From Mauremys mutica (lineage: Eukaryota > Chordata > Testudines > Geoemydidae): a stretch of DNA of 64,000 nt. The DNA lies in assembly GCF_020497125.1 (NCBI RefSeq), contig NW_025422906.1, positions 1 to 64,000 of the forward strand. Reading direction: 5' to 3'. This document shows positions 1-11,851 of the stretch, piece by piece. The translations under genes were made by a program, and so were the position numbers. Within the stretch, counting starts at the first letter, position 1. Each line of letters begins with the position of its first letter. The notes under the pieces are model-generated. The model saw nothing but the letters and a program-made list of their open reading frames with translations, did no database searches and had not been told where the DNA came from.

Positions 1-722
1 ATTACTGCATGTTTCTGAACTAGTAGTTTCAGAACTTCATAAACTAGAAAAAGAAAAAACAATTTTCATTGTTACACTGAAAGGCACATTTTTCAGTTAG
101 TTCCCAGCCAGATTTGAACTTTCTGATTCCACGTACTTGGTGCGATACTACTTCCAAAAACCGTTACAGAAAACTTTTTATATTTGAAGCAGTGCATTTT
201 TTTCCATACTCTTCATTCTCCCAAATGTCTATTATGCTGTTTCCTTAAACTATAAGGAGAAAAAACATGCAAAGACCAAGCCTAGAAAATCTTGCAAAAA
301 GGGGATTAGAATTGAAACATTTAGTCAACCTTAACTATAGCTGTTACTTAGGCACTGTTGTGATAATTGGGCCTACAAATTTACCCTAATTTTAAGTTCA
401 ACTTTAAAAAGTACTTGAAAGTTCATAACATGTCATAAGAACCTATAATAACAAGTGTTGATGGGAAAAGATACAAAAGGGAGACAGACTGAATTAGTCC
501 AAATAAAAAGGCCTACTGATATAACTCAAGGACTGTGTTAAGTAACAAAAGAAAACAAGAAAAGTGTGGAACTAGAAACCAGTGAACCAAAATTGGCATG
601 TTGGAAACTAGGCCTAAATGGTGGACAAAATATTGAGGGGATGGGCTATTCCAACCCCTATTCCCTTTTGGGGTCCTTAAAGGAAAAGACTTTGGGGAGA
701 AAAATTGGCTTCTGAAGAGAAC
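1..722. other. No gene recognised
   Basis: A/T-rich, stops in all frames. The small frame at 513-758 resembles nothing I know. Confidence 0.6.
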
Positions 723-734
723 TTCACTATTATG

Positions 735-890
735 CAAAAAGACAGGACTACTTGTCACACCTTAGAGACTAACAAATTTACAAAGCCCATGAAAGTGTAT
801 GCTCAAATAAATTTGTTAGTCTCTAAGGCACCACAAGTACTTCTGTTCTTTTTGCGGATACAGACTAACACGGCTGCTCCTTTGAAACTG
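735..890 (+). mobile_element. Fold-back insertion with 12-bp target duplication (copy A)
   Basis: Two inverted copies of a segment containing ttagagactaacaaattta, followed by the tail gatacagactaacacggct. Flanked by ttcactattatg (723-734) and ttcactatcatg (891-902), one mismatch. The arms have diverged, so this is older than the 2.1-kb copy. Same family as 2137, 42809 and 44753, and related by its 3' end to the Penelope-like fragment at 20.3 kb. Confidence 0.75.
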
Positions 891-902
891 TTCACTATCA
901 TG

Positions 903-1942
903 GTTTCCACCTCACCATCTCCTGGGACCCCAGGTCTGTGTCATCCTAATTGTGAGAGATGTCCTCACTAGACCAGGCCAGAGAGAGGGGCCTAGATGAC
1001 ACTGACACTTCCACTGGCTCCACCTGGGTTGAAACGGGATTGGACTTTAACAGCAACAACAGCTCCATCCCATCTCAACTAACCTTCTCTTTGGACAGTT
1101 ACTACCATCTTAGATACTATCTAAAAGACTGTCATACAAATGGTTTTTCCTTCTAAAAACACTCTCCAGCTACAAGGAAAGGTGGAACAAGGGACGTTGT
1201 TAAAATGAAAGCCTTATTTAATACTTTATCTTTCAAATGCTTTAACTGTTTTCCTTCTTTTCTTTAATAGAAGGTTAAAGAACTTTTAATGGTGTGTTTG
1301 CCATGGTACTAAGCAGGCTGTATATTAAACCTCTAATCTTGTTTAACATTGTTTAATGTTGCACAATGACTGGATTATATTAATACCTTTGGCCCTTTTA
1401 TTTCATCTAAATTAATACAACAGCACTTGCTATAATAAACTGTCCTTTCTTCTTTTTTTCTGCAGATGCTATTTTTTAAAATGAGTCACCTAATTCAGCT
1501 GTTTTGTAAGCAGGCATAGCAGCTTTCTCTTCAGTAAGAGATACTACCTACTTAGACCAGGGCTGAATTTGGTCCAATGACTGCAATACAGAGGCCAGGA
1601 TTAAAATTACAGAATGATTTCTTCATTCTATTATATCACTTTTCAGCTGGAAGTCAGCAGACTATTTGTGATGAACAAATAGTGAATTTGATATTTTTTT
1701 CTAGTTGTGAATTATCCATGCACAGACTTTGATTTTTATTAATTTATTCATTATTTATAATTGCTGGGCAAACATATTTCAGGCTATAGATTATTTGCAA
1801 ATTATTTGCTTGGATTGTGTAAAACTTGCTCCTTGCACAACTACCTCATCCTCTCCATCTACCAGATACCTCCCCCAGTCTGTGTTTGTTTTGTCCGCCT
1901 TGTCCAAACAAAGATTGCAAATTCTTTTAGGTCACAGGGATT
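903..1942. other. No gene recognised
   Basis: The region around 1180-1340 (aatgaaagccttatttaata) may be an old dispersed repeat. Short frames have no recognisable domain. Confidence 0.5.
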
Positions 1943-1950
1943 GACCTAAC

Positions 1951-2074
1951 TAGGGTGACCAAATGTCCCAATTTTAGAGGGACAGTCACGATATTTGGGG
2001 CTCTCTCTTATATAGGTGCCTATTATCCCCCACCCCCTGTTCCTATTTTTCATACTTGCTATCTGGTTACCCTA
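1951..2074. mobile_element. Short inverted-repeat DNA element (hAT-like MITE)
   Basis: Ends tagggtgaccaaat and atctggttaccccta-like (12 of 14 bases complementary). The flanks gacctaac (1943-1950) and aagctaac (2075-2082) match at 6 of 8 positions, consistent with an old 8-bp hAT duplication. 124 bp, no coding capacity. Confidence 0.65.
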
Positions 2075-2136
2075 AAGCTAACACAAGGGGACCCGGAGCC
2101 CTGATCTTATGCATGTGAATCACATGAAATATGAAG

Positions 2137-2362
2137 AAGCAGCAAAGAATCCTGTGGCACCTTATAGACTAACAGACGTTTTGCAGCCTGAGCTTTCGTG
2201 GGTGAATACCCACTTCTTCGGATGCAAGACTTCTTCTTGCATCCGAAGAAGTGGGTATTCACCCACGAAAGCTCATGCTGCAAAACGTCTGTTAGTCTAT
2301 AAGGTGCCACAGGATTCTTTGCTGCTTCTACAGAACCAGACTAACACGGCTACCCCTCTGAT
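2137..2362 (+). mobile_element. Young palindromic insertion with 15-bp target duplication (copy B)
   Basis: Two 92-base arms (2137-2228 and 2236-2327) are inverted copies with one mismatch, separated by a 7-base loop. A 35-base tail containing cagactaacacggctaccc follows. The insertion is bracketed by an exact 15-bp duplication, acatgaaatatgaag, at 2122-2136 and 2363-2377. The arm matches the 3' end of the Penelope-like fragment at 20.3 kb. The open frames on both strands here are mirror products of the palindrome, not genes. Confidence 0.88.
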
Positions 2363-2582
2363 ACATGAAATATGAAGCGCATGAAATAAGAAACTGATTT
2401 ATTATAACATTGTAGAATACATCTGTTATAATCTTAATCACATTTCTTATATTGTATTCATATTCAGTTAAAATTACAAAAAGGTAGGTAAAAAGCAATT
2501 CTGGCTTTCTTAAGTTAACAGTTTTGATCTTGTCTTCTTTATTGGAAAATTTCATTCAAAACATAATGTAGTTCCTTTCAAA

Positions 2583-2763
2583 TACACCTCTACGCCGATA
2601 TAACACGAATTCGGATATAATGCAGTAAAGCAGCGCTCCGGGGGGGGGGGGGGGGGTGCGTGCTCCGGCAGATCAAAAAAAGTTCGATATAATGCAGTTT
2701 CACCAATAACATGGTAAGATTTTTTGGCTCCCAAGGACAGCATTATATCGGGGTAGAGGTGTA
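2583..2763. mobile_element. Tc1/mariner-like MITE, 181 bp
   Basis: 21-base terminal inverted repeats, tacacctctac-gccgatataa on the left and its complement on the right, differ at one base. The outermost TA on each side fits a TA target duplication. The interior holds repeated 'atataatgcag' motifs and a run of 17 G (about 2640-2656). Non-autonomous. Confidence 0.7.
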
Positions 2764-4120
2764 CCATAGCTTTTTCTGCAATATATTTCTGTCCAGTATA
2801 GTATAGTGAACTAGTATATATTTCATTTCAACATTTGCCAAAAATACTTGTTTAATGGTCTCGGTTACTGTTAGCTTTCTGTAAGGGCTCATATTGAGCG
2901 AGATGCCTTAATCAATAATTTATTATCTCTTGGTATGAAGTTTGCTTTCCTTTAGTGCCAGCATGTCTGATTATCCAGAAAGGATGCAGCAAGCAAAAAG
3001 CAAATGTATGGACACAATCATATTAATTTCAATTAAATTGTGTTGTGCTGTCACAAACAAGGGCTCAGACATGCAGCTAAATAGTCCCATGTCAGTTCAA
3101 AGGGTTATTTTATAAATGAATAAATACCATAGGGTTACATCCTGTGAAGTTATTGTTCTCTTTGGGATAATCTTGACATAAGAACTACGAAACGAAGATT
3201 TGTGATTTTTGGTACCTAAATGCACAAAGAGAAGACTCTCTTGGCAGTCTTTTCTGCCTTCCATACATTCATGTAACTTCCACTCTCATTAACGTTAATG
3301 GGACTTAGTCAATCCAGGAGGAAATAGATGAAAATTGTGGCTTTGTGAACGCTGGGGACACTGTTGTGCATCAGGGTGCCCTAATATGAGGAAAGGACAA
3401 AAGTCCTTTAACCCAGTAGCACAAAACTTGGGAAAAGAAAGTGCATGTAAATTAAAACAAAAAGTCTAACTAAATTCAAGATGCTTAACTGCTTTGGTGG
3501 ATCAGGATCGGAGTGCTTAGAACCTTGCACTATTGATTCCTAAAAGACAATAAGCATGGAATCCCAAAATGTCATTTTTGACAGCTTTTTTTTTTCCTGA
3601 GTAGAATTTAAAGTTCTGACTCAGCATCAGTCATTCTGGAAAATACTCACCGCCTCCTCTGCCCTCAGTGCTGGAATGTTGAGGGGGATTCATCGAGTAT
3701 GAATGAGACCTCCAATTTGCTTGCCATGAGCTATGAGATTGGAAACAATAACACCAGCTCCTGGAAGGAATAATCTCTCTCTCTCGGTCTCACTCCCTAT
3801 ATTTTGAGAGCATTTTTTAAGAATGAAGAGTCAAGGTGTAGTTAAAAATTGAATTGAAAATGAATATTAATATCAATTCTCTAGGTCAATTCTTGGATTA
3901 CACTGCTGAAGCCTTCTCTTCTCTGGGCATAATAACAGCACGTACACATGTGACAGACTGAATATATCTGTCAATAAAGTAATATTTACCAACCAAGAGA
4001 AGTGAGCTGGTGAGAGTCAGCTAGAGAAATACCCCACCCTGTCAGGAAAAACTACCTTCCTGCAGTGGGTATGGCCCATCAGAAACTACTTTGCCTGATG
4101 TATATGTAATGTTTGAGGCC
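2764..4120. other. No gene recognised
   Basis: Unique-looking non-coding sequence; no long frame, no repeat family identified. Confidence 0.6.
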
Positions 4121-4314
4121 ATGTCTATTCTAGATGCACTTTACCAGTGTAGGAATCCTGATATATGCTGCCAAAATACTATGCGTGTGGAGATGCAGCT
4201 CTACTGGCAAAATTGCACTTTGTACCTGTATAATACATCCACCGCAAAACAAGCTATATGGGTAAAAGCTCAGTTTTGGCTGTATAGCTGCATCTAGAGT
4301 AGGGACTTCTGATG
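4121..4314. mobile_element. Probable short inverted-repeat element
   Basis: The ends gtctattctagatgca and tgcatctagagtagggac are complementary with small differences. A related sequence in opposite orientation lies at 6474-6660, sharing acaagctatat and the ctagatgca end. Non-coding; old. Confidence 0.4.
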
Positions 4315-4593
4315 GCACAGCTTTGACACTTCCCAACAGACATAGCTATGCCAGCAGAAGTCTGCAGAAGACATGGCCTGAGGGTCTCTGAAATGAAGTC
4401 ATTAAGCCTTTGAAAGGCATAATTTAAAAGTTGTTATGTATTCAGTTGGTCAACTTGAAGATCTGGGCCGGACAAAGCGATAGGACAGGTCTTTGCTACA
4501 GACTTCTGCAAGCACAGCTATGTCACTTAGGTATGTGAAGAGATGTGATTCCCTGACCAACTCAGCTGTGCTGGCACAAGCTCCTAGACTAGA

Positions 4594-6473
4594 CATGGGC
4601 GCCAACTTATATGGGCTCTTGGGGCTAAAGCCCCAGGAATATTCATAATCAGAGGCTCTGCTCCACCAATATTTGGAGCTAGGTTTTTCCCCCTCCCCGG
4701 AGCTTCCCTGCTTGAATGTAAAGAGAGCGCACAGCGCGTCTCTCTCTCCTTTGCTGCTGCTGCCGTAGCCTAAGGGCTGCAACATTAGCATAAGAGGAAT
4801 GCTAACTGCTGCTGAAGCACTCAGGAGGAGGAGGGGGAGGGGAGTGGAGGGGGCCTCCACTCTCCTGCCCCTACCTGGAGGAGACACAAACGGGCCAGGA
4901 GACAGACATCACTCACCTTAGCAGCTGCTGGGGCTTCCGTGAGTGTTTGACCCTATGATTTTTTATTATGTTTGAGTGTTTGACCCTATGATTCCTCCCC
5001 TGCCCCAGCCCCAGCCCCAGCCCCCACTCCTACCCCCAGTGAGGCACAGCAGGCTGCACAGGGGAGGCAAGAAGCCACATGTGAAGGCAATGCCCCCTCC
5101 CCCAGCACCCACCAACCCACCCGCCACAGGAGGGATGGGAGAGGGAGGCTTCCTAGACCTGAGCAGCTGGGGCTTGGGTGAATTTTATGACACCCTGCTC
5201 CCCCGTCCCATAGCCAGCCACCACCCTGCCTACCCCACTTCTGCCCCATGCTGGGCAAGGGGCAGCCCCATCCCCCATCCACAGTGAAGTTATGGTGAGG
5301 GGCAGCAACATGGAAGGCCACCTGTGATGGCAACCCACACCCCCACCCAGTACCCATCGTAGGGGAGGGGAGTGAGCTTTCTGGACCTGAGAGGGGCTCT
5401 AGGAGCATGTGCAGAGTGTGTGTGCCGTGGGGGGCAGGAAAGGTCCCTCCCCTGGAGCTTGCTGCTGCCAGTGGTGGTGGGGGGGAGTCCTCTCTGGCCC
5501 TAGCCCTGGGGCAGCCTGTCTGCACCCCAAGTTCCTCATCCTCAGCCCTGCCCCACCCCAAAGCCTGCACCCCCAGCACCGAGCATGCTCCTGCACTGTG
5601 AACCCCTCATCCCCAGCCCCACCCCAGAACCCTCACCTGAGGGGAAAAACATGCAACTTAAATTTGGTGGTCAGTTTGGAGTATCATTGTATTTAGCACA
5701 ATATTTGATTATTTTACACCCTTCAAAGTATGTAACTGGTCGTATACAGGTGTTTTCTCTGAATACTGTCTGTGTGCCTCAGTTTCCCCAATGCATTTCT
5801 TAAGGCTCTAGATGGTGGGATAAGGGTGTGTGATTGTTGTAAAGCCCTAGAGGGCCAGTGTGATGCTGTCTGCATAGAGAATGGCTGACACCCTGTCTCC
5901 AGGCAACTGATGGCCTGGGCCGCTCTCCTGCAAGGTGCCAACTGAAGGTGTTGGAGAACAAAGAGATCAGGTGGCCTCCTAATGCCTGGAAAAGAGACAA
6001 AGGCCAGAGAGGAGGGAGAGTCAGTGCCCTGTGCGGACTTTTGGGAAGTGCATGGTGTAGAAGAGGATGCTGGGATGCTCTAGAACAGGGGTTGGCCGCA
6101 AGCTGATTTTTCATGTCATGTGGTGCAGGCTGAGCTGCTCAGCCCGCCGCCGCTCTGGGGTTCCCTCTGCTGGCCCCTTACTAGCCAGGGTCCCCACAGC
6201 TCCACTCACCTTGCTTCCAGTTAGAGTTTCAGCGCAGTGTATGGTCGTTTCCATATTCAAAAGAGTATTAATAACTGATATTCTTAGTTAAATAATTTAT
6301 TACAGTGATATTATGTAATAAAAAGAAACTTAAACGCTTATGGCTTCCAATCCATTTTTACACTATTTAATAAAATATATATATCATCTTACAGGGAGGG
6401 GGGGGGGAAGGGAAAGAGGGAGATTACACCCATTCTGGGCCCCACCAAAAATTATACAAACCTGCCGCCTATG
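4594..6473. mobile_element. GC-rich 1.9-kb inverted-repeat element (probably hAT-like, non-autonomous)
   Basis: The left end catgggcgccaac and the right end (reverse complement cataggcggcagg) form imperfect terminal repeats. The flanks agactaga (4586-4593) and agtctaga (6474-6481) match 7 of 8. The inside is pyrimidine- or purine-biased: a C-rich tract at about 4990-5640, a segment at 5750-6110 that looks like another interspersed repeat, and a G-rich run near 6395. The long open frames here (for example 197 codons) are low-complexity Pro/Gly/Ala products and not genes. Confidence 0.45.
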
Positions 6474-7027
6474 AGTCTAGATGCAGTTATACTCACAAAG
6501 CTATGCTTTTGCTTATATAGCTTGTTTTGCTTGCGGGGGGTGGTTTTACTTGCCAGTGCAAAACCCAGCGTTAGCAGTATAGCTGTGTCCACACTAGGAA
6601 GTCTGTGCAGTTATAGTATATGGTATTCCTACCCCACAAAGCCCTCCTAGTGTAGACATTTCTTTAGAGAAAGCAATAAGATCCGAACTATATTTTGTGT
6701 GTGTGTGTGTATCTGGGGAAACCTTTTTATGAAAATAGGGGAGGATGCATTAAATAATGGTGTCTGGACTGGCAAATGGACCTACAGTGATGTCTGTGGG
6801 GGAGTGAGAACTCTGAGGTCTATGGAGGGAGGATCCCTGTGTCTGGGAATAGAGTAGAGGTTAGAACTCTAAGACAGGGGTCAGGGCTGCAGATTTTGTT
6901 ATGGAACATGTGAGCATTTGCATTTCCTTTCTGTAGCAGAGACTGCCTTGTCTTATGCAAAGTGTAAATGTAGGTATGTTTAGCAAACTTTCTTTTTGGT
7001 TTTATTCAGTTTTCTCCCTTCCTCATA

Positions 7028-9030
7028 AACATAAGAACATAACATAAGAATGGCCCTACTAGGTCAGACCAAAGGTCCATCTAGCCCAGTATCCTGTCTT
7101 CTGACAGCGATCAATGCCAGGTGACCCAGAGGGAATGAACAGAATAGGTAATCATCAAGTGATCCATCCCCTGTCACTCATTCCCAGCTTCTGGCAAACA
7201 GAGGTTAGGGACACTATTTCTGCCCATCCTGGCTAATAGCCATTGATGGACCTATCCTCATGAATTTATCTAGTTCTTTTTTGAACTCTGTTATGTTCTT
7301 GGCCTTCACAACATCCTCTGGCAAGGAGTTCCACAGGTTCACTGTGTGTTGTGTGAAGAAATACTTCCTTTTATTTGTTTTAAACCTGCTGCCTATTAAT
7401 TTAATTTGGTGACCCCTAGTTCTTGTGTTATGAGAAGTGGTAAATCACACTCTTTATCTACTTTCTCTACACTAATCATGATTGTACAGACCTCAATCAT
7501 ATCTCCCCTTAGCCATCTCTTTTCCAAGCTGAAAAGTCCCAGTCTTATTTATCTCTCCTCATACGGAAGCTGTTCCATACTACTAATCATTTTTGTTGCC
7601 CTTTTCTGAACCTTTTCCAATTCCAATATATCTTTTTTGAGATGGGGCAAGCACATCTGCATGCAGTATTCAAGATGTGGGAGTACCATGGATTTATATA
7701 GAGGCATCATGATATTTTCTGTCTTATTATCTATCCTTTTCTTAATTATTCCCAGCATTCTGTTCGCTTTTTTGACCTCCTTGCACATTGAGTGGATGTT
7801 TTCAGAGAACTATCCACAATGGCTCCACGAGCTCTTTCTTGAGTTGTAACAGTTAATTTAGACCCCATCATTTTATATGTATAGTTGGGATTACGCTTTC
7901 AATGTGCATTCGTTTGTATTTAACTACATTAAATTTCATCTGCCATTTTGTTGCCCAGTCACCCAGTTTTGAGAGATCCTTTTGTAGCTCTTTGCAGTCT
8001 GCCTGGTCTTAACTATCTTTAGTAATTTTGTATCATCTTCAAATTTTGCCACCTCACTGCTTACCCCTTTTTCCAGATCATTTATGAATATGTTGAATAG
8101 GACTGATCCCAGAACAGACTCCTGGGGGACATCTCTATTTACCTCTCTCCATTCTGAGAACTGACTATTTATACCTACTCTTTGTTTCCCATCTTTTAAC
8201 CAGTTACCAATCCATGAGAGAATCTTCCCTCTTATCCCGAGACAGCTTACTTTGCATAAGAGCCTTTGGTGAAGGACCTTGACAAAGGCTTTCTGAAAAT
8301 CTAAGTACACTATATCCACTGGATCCCCTGGGTCCACATGCTTGTTGACCCCCTCAAATAATTCTAGTAGATTAGTAAGGCATGTTGACTATTCCCTAAC
8401 AAATTATGTTCAGCTATGTGTCTGACAATTTTGTTCATTACTACAGTCTCAACCAGTTTGCCCAGTGCTGAAGTCAGGCTTACAGGCTTGTAATTGCTGG
8501 GATCACCTCTGGAGCCCTTTTTAAAAATTGGCATCACATTAGCTATCCTCCAGTCATCTGGTACTGAAGCTGATTTAAATGATAAGTTACAGACTACAGT
8601 TAGTAGTTCTGCAATTTCACATTTAAGTTCCTTCAGAACTCTTGGGTCCTGGTGACTTGTTACTGTTTAGTTTATCAATTTGTTCCAAAACTTCCTCTAA
8701 TGATACCTCAATCTGGGACAGTTTCTCAGATCTGGCACCTGAAAAGAATGGCTCAGGTTTGGGAATCTCCCTCACACCCTCAGCCGTGAAGACCGATGCA
8801 AAGGATTCATTTAGTTTCTCTGCAATGGCCTTATTGTCCTTGAGTGCTTCTTTAGCACCTCGATCGTCCAGTGGCCCCACTGGTTGTTTAGCAGGCTTCC
8901 TGCTTCTGATGTACTTAAAAAAAATTTTTTTTGCTATTACTTTTTGAGTCTTTGGCTAACGGTTCCTCAAATTCTTTTTTGGCCTTCCTAATTGTATTTT
9001 TATACTTCATATGCTCCTTTCTATTAACCT
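7028..9030 (-). mobile_element. CR1 LINE, about 2 kb, antisense, degraded
   Basis: Minus-strand reverse-transcriptase pieces are clear: NKSPGPK near 8640, VYLDFQKAF near 8305, VPQESVLGSVLFNIFINDL near 8110 (normal PQGS changed to PQES) and FEDDTKLL near 8040, where the catalytic FADD has become FEDD. The C-terminal Y.PLYKSMVLPHLEYC follows near 7680. The frame is broken into at least three pieces. The 3' end lies at the left with the aacataagaac tail. Truncated at the 5' end, as is usual for target-primed LINE copies. Inactive. Confidence 0.93.
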
Positions 9031-11790
9031 TTTTCTTATGAAGAAAAGTGTGTGTTTGGTTGTTTGGTTTTGTTTCACCCAATCTCTTCCAGAGGAGGAA
9101 AAGCGTCCTGCAACCTCAAAAGAGAGGAACAGGGGGGAAAAGTGGTTCTGGGACCCAGCCCCCATTCTCATCTCAGTCAATAAGTCATGGCTAAAGGGCT
9201 CCCTTCCCCATCAGACGTGTTGCAGAAGACTGTGATGGGCAAACACCCAGGCAGCTGCCCGCAGGACCAAGAAGGAGATGAGAGTAAGAGACGCGGGTCA
9301 AGCAACAAGTTTTTAAAATCTTACTGATAAATTAATTCACACAAATCTCAGGTACATTTTAGTTTCTTTAAATATCACAGTGGTGCATTTATTTTAAAAT
9401 ACTCACCTGGCAAAGTATCTTCCTAGAACAGGAGCAAAAGAATTTTCTCCCTGTGAGCTAATCATTGCTATGGATATCCTACCATTCTGAAAGCAGCATG
9501 AGATGGGTCATGTTCAAATAAGAAGACTCTGGGGAGCCGCAATAAAATAAGAGCAGATTATCAGTTGGAAAGAAGGCAATAATTCAGCCTATACATTATG
9601 TCTCCAGTCATTATCTTCCGTGTTTGATTTGCTCCTGGGGACAATGACTGTGTTTGTATGATACAGAGCTCACTGACAGCACTCAGGAAATCAGAAGTGA
9701 CAATAACAAAATATTGTAATTAAAGTATTAGACAGTTATGCAATTTGAATACAATTTACAAATTCCAGACACACACAAGAATGATGGTAGAGTAGATATC
9801 CCACAACCCCACCGTATCTGAAAATAGAGCCCCTTATCTGAATAAACCATAACATTGTTCTAAAGGTCAAATGCAAAACTTAAGAGGCAAAAATACCCCA
9901 AATGTATTCACATATTAGCTATTGAGAATTTGTTTGTGTTGCACAGCAGTTGCCTAAGGATATCTTGCAGTCCTTGGAAAGTCAACAAGCAAACAGTTTG
10001 AAAATGATTAATATTGATTTTGTGGAATACTCTGCAGTTCTGTTGGAATTTTTTCAGTCTACAACAGAAAAATATATTCATTGTTTTGGACACAGGATAA
10101 TTAATATAGTAAAAGTGACCCCAGAAATATTGATCTAGGCTGTTTCCCTTTCTGAAATTACTCCAGATATTAGTGCTCAATTGGTATTATGAGTGTATAA
10201 CTATTACACTTGGCAATCTCATTATTGGTTCAGTAAAGGTTCAGTCAGCTACATGAACTCATCAAGGAACAATATGGAGGAAATAACATAGATTCCTTAG
10301 TTCGATAGCGAAGATTCCATCTGTTCCTTGTGTTAGATTAAGCTTTCCATTGCAGAGATTCAGAACACAGATCAGATTACCTATTAGATTATTCCAGTTT
10401 TGTATACATTATTAAGGGCTCTTTATCAGAAAATGGGTGTTAATTTAGGTCCAGTCGCTCCCTTCTGCTTTTGAGAAGAGAGAAGTGCAAAATAGTGGAT
10501 CCAGATGGATGGACCAGGTCTACAGAATGCTGTCGTCTTCCCCTCAACCTGTCTTTAGGGGGTCCTAGCTGTTGGGATCAGCACTAATTTGTGCCAGTCT
10601 CCCACCTGCAAAGGCAAGCCTCCACAAAGAGAAATGTGGGTGCACTGGCAAGCAAGGTGGGTTTGGCAGCAAGCCATGCTGATAGGGAAATGAAGGGAAG
10701 TCAAGGATATGTTGCATAAGACTCCATTAGATTTCAGGAGAACATAGATTTTACCAGGCCAAACCCTTATTGGTTGGGGGCTGTGATGGGATGTACAGAT
10801 CGGTACTGTATTTTGGGACCCCAGTTCCAGAACATGCCTTTCCCCAGCGATCCTTTTAGTAGGAGACACCACTGAGCCAGATAGGAGCCCAAAGTTTGGG
10901 GTGATCAGTTCCCAAGCAAGGTTCATATTAGTCCAGGAAGGTGCTCTCAGATAGGAATTAATTAGTTGTAGTTCTTCTTACAATGAATCTCGTGCAGGCT
11001 CTTGGTCTTGTTTACTACTGTTGGGGGTCTGATGCAATGGTCTACTCTGTAGGGCTGGGCTCTTACTGGAGTTGCCAACCTCCTGACCTGCCTGGGACAC
11101 AACCGTTACTCCTGCCATCTTGATTCTGACAGCAGTCACAGAGTTGTAGTTGCTGGTTCAGTACAGAGGGAAGAGGGCAATCCACTGAATCAATCAAAAC
11201 CTCTATAAGCTTTTTTAATCTTGGAGGTTTCTCGTCCAAATTCTGATTTAAACTAAGAGTGCTTAGTTTGTCCTAGCTAACGGGATCATAGCTTAAGGTG
11301 TTATGGTTTGAGACAAGCATAGCCCCATTATACATTTCTCATTAACAATCTTACTTTCTAGGGGGAAAGGTCTCCATCTTTCTTGGCTTCTTCAGTACTT
11401 CTATTTCTTTGTATCTATGTTTGAACTGATTTCTACAGGACAGATGCACAGAAGACAATCTCATTAAAATAACTTAAATTATGTTTTCACAGTTGCAACA
11501 CATAAGGTAACAACTTTTTGAGTTCTTTGCTTGAAATACCAAAAATGAAAGACAGTTTTCACAGGTGGAAAATCTGGTTTTCACACAAAGCAAAAATTGC
11601 TAGTTTCACACAGCTCTGCTCTGGGATAGATGGAGCAAATATTTTCCAGTGATTGACATCATTCTTGCTTGCACACAGCAGTAGAAGTAACATTTTCAAT
11701 GTTGTTTTGCAAATGTCCAGAGGTACCATGCATGATACTTTGTCGTTATTTTTTATGTTTATTGTAATTAATTGATAGTTTATAATAATA
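9031..11790. other. No gene recognised
   Basis: Only short frames (longest 123 codons at 10555-10926, minus) with no family resemblance. No repeat identified with confidence. Confidence 0.55.
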
Positions 11791-11803
11791 GCTTGACAGC
11801 CCT
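11791..11803. repeat. Orphan terminal repeat of the neighbouring hAT element
   Basis: gcttgacagccct is the reverse complement of agggctgtcaagc at 11852-11864. Between them lies only CA/TA simple repeat. It is either the remnant of a second element end or the product of recombination in the repeat. Confidence 0.6.
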
Positions 11804-11851
11804 AAAAACACACACACATACACACACACATATATATGTTTTATATATATA

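Noticed and set aside
2107..2375. Mirror-image frames of 67 and 88 codons on opposite strands
   Set aside because: They encode nearly the same peptide because the DNA is a palindrome; part of the fold-back insertion.
4986..5579. 197-codon minus-strand frame
   Set aside because: Low-complexity Gly/Ala/Pro/Leu product of GC-rich sequence inside an inverted-repeat element, with overlapping frames on both strands and no domain.
6697..6712. Short TG run
   Set aside because: Too short to be notable next to the two long TG repeats.
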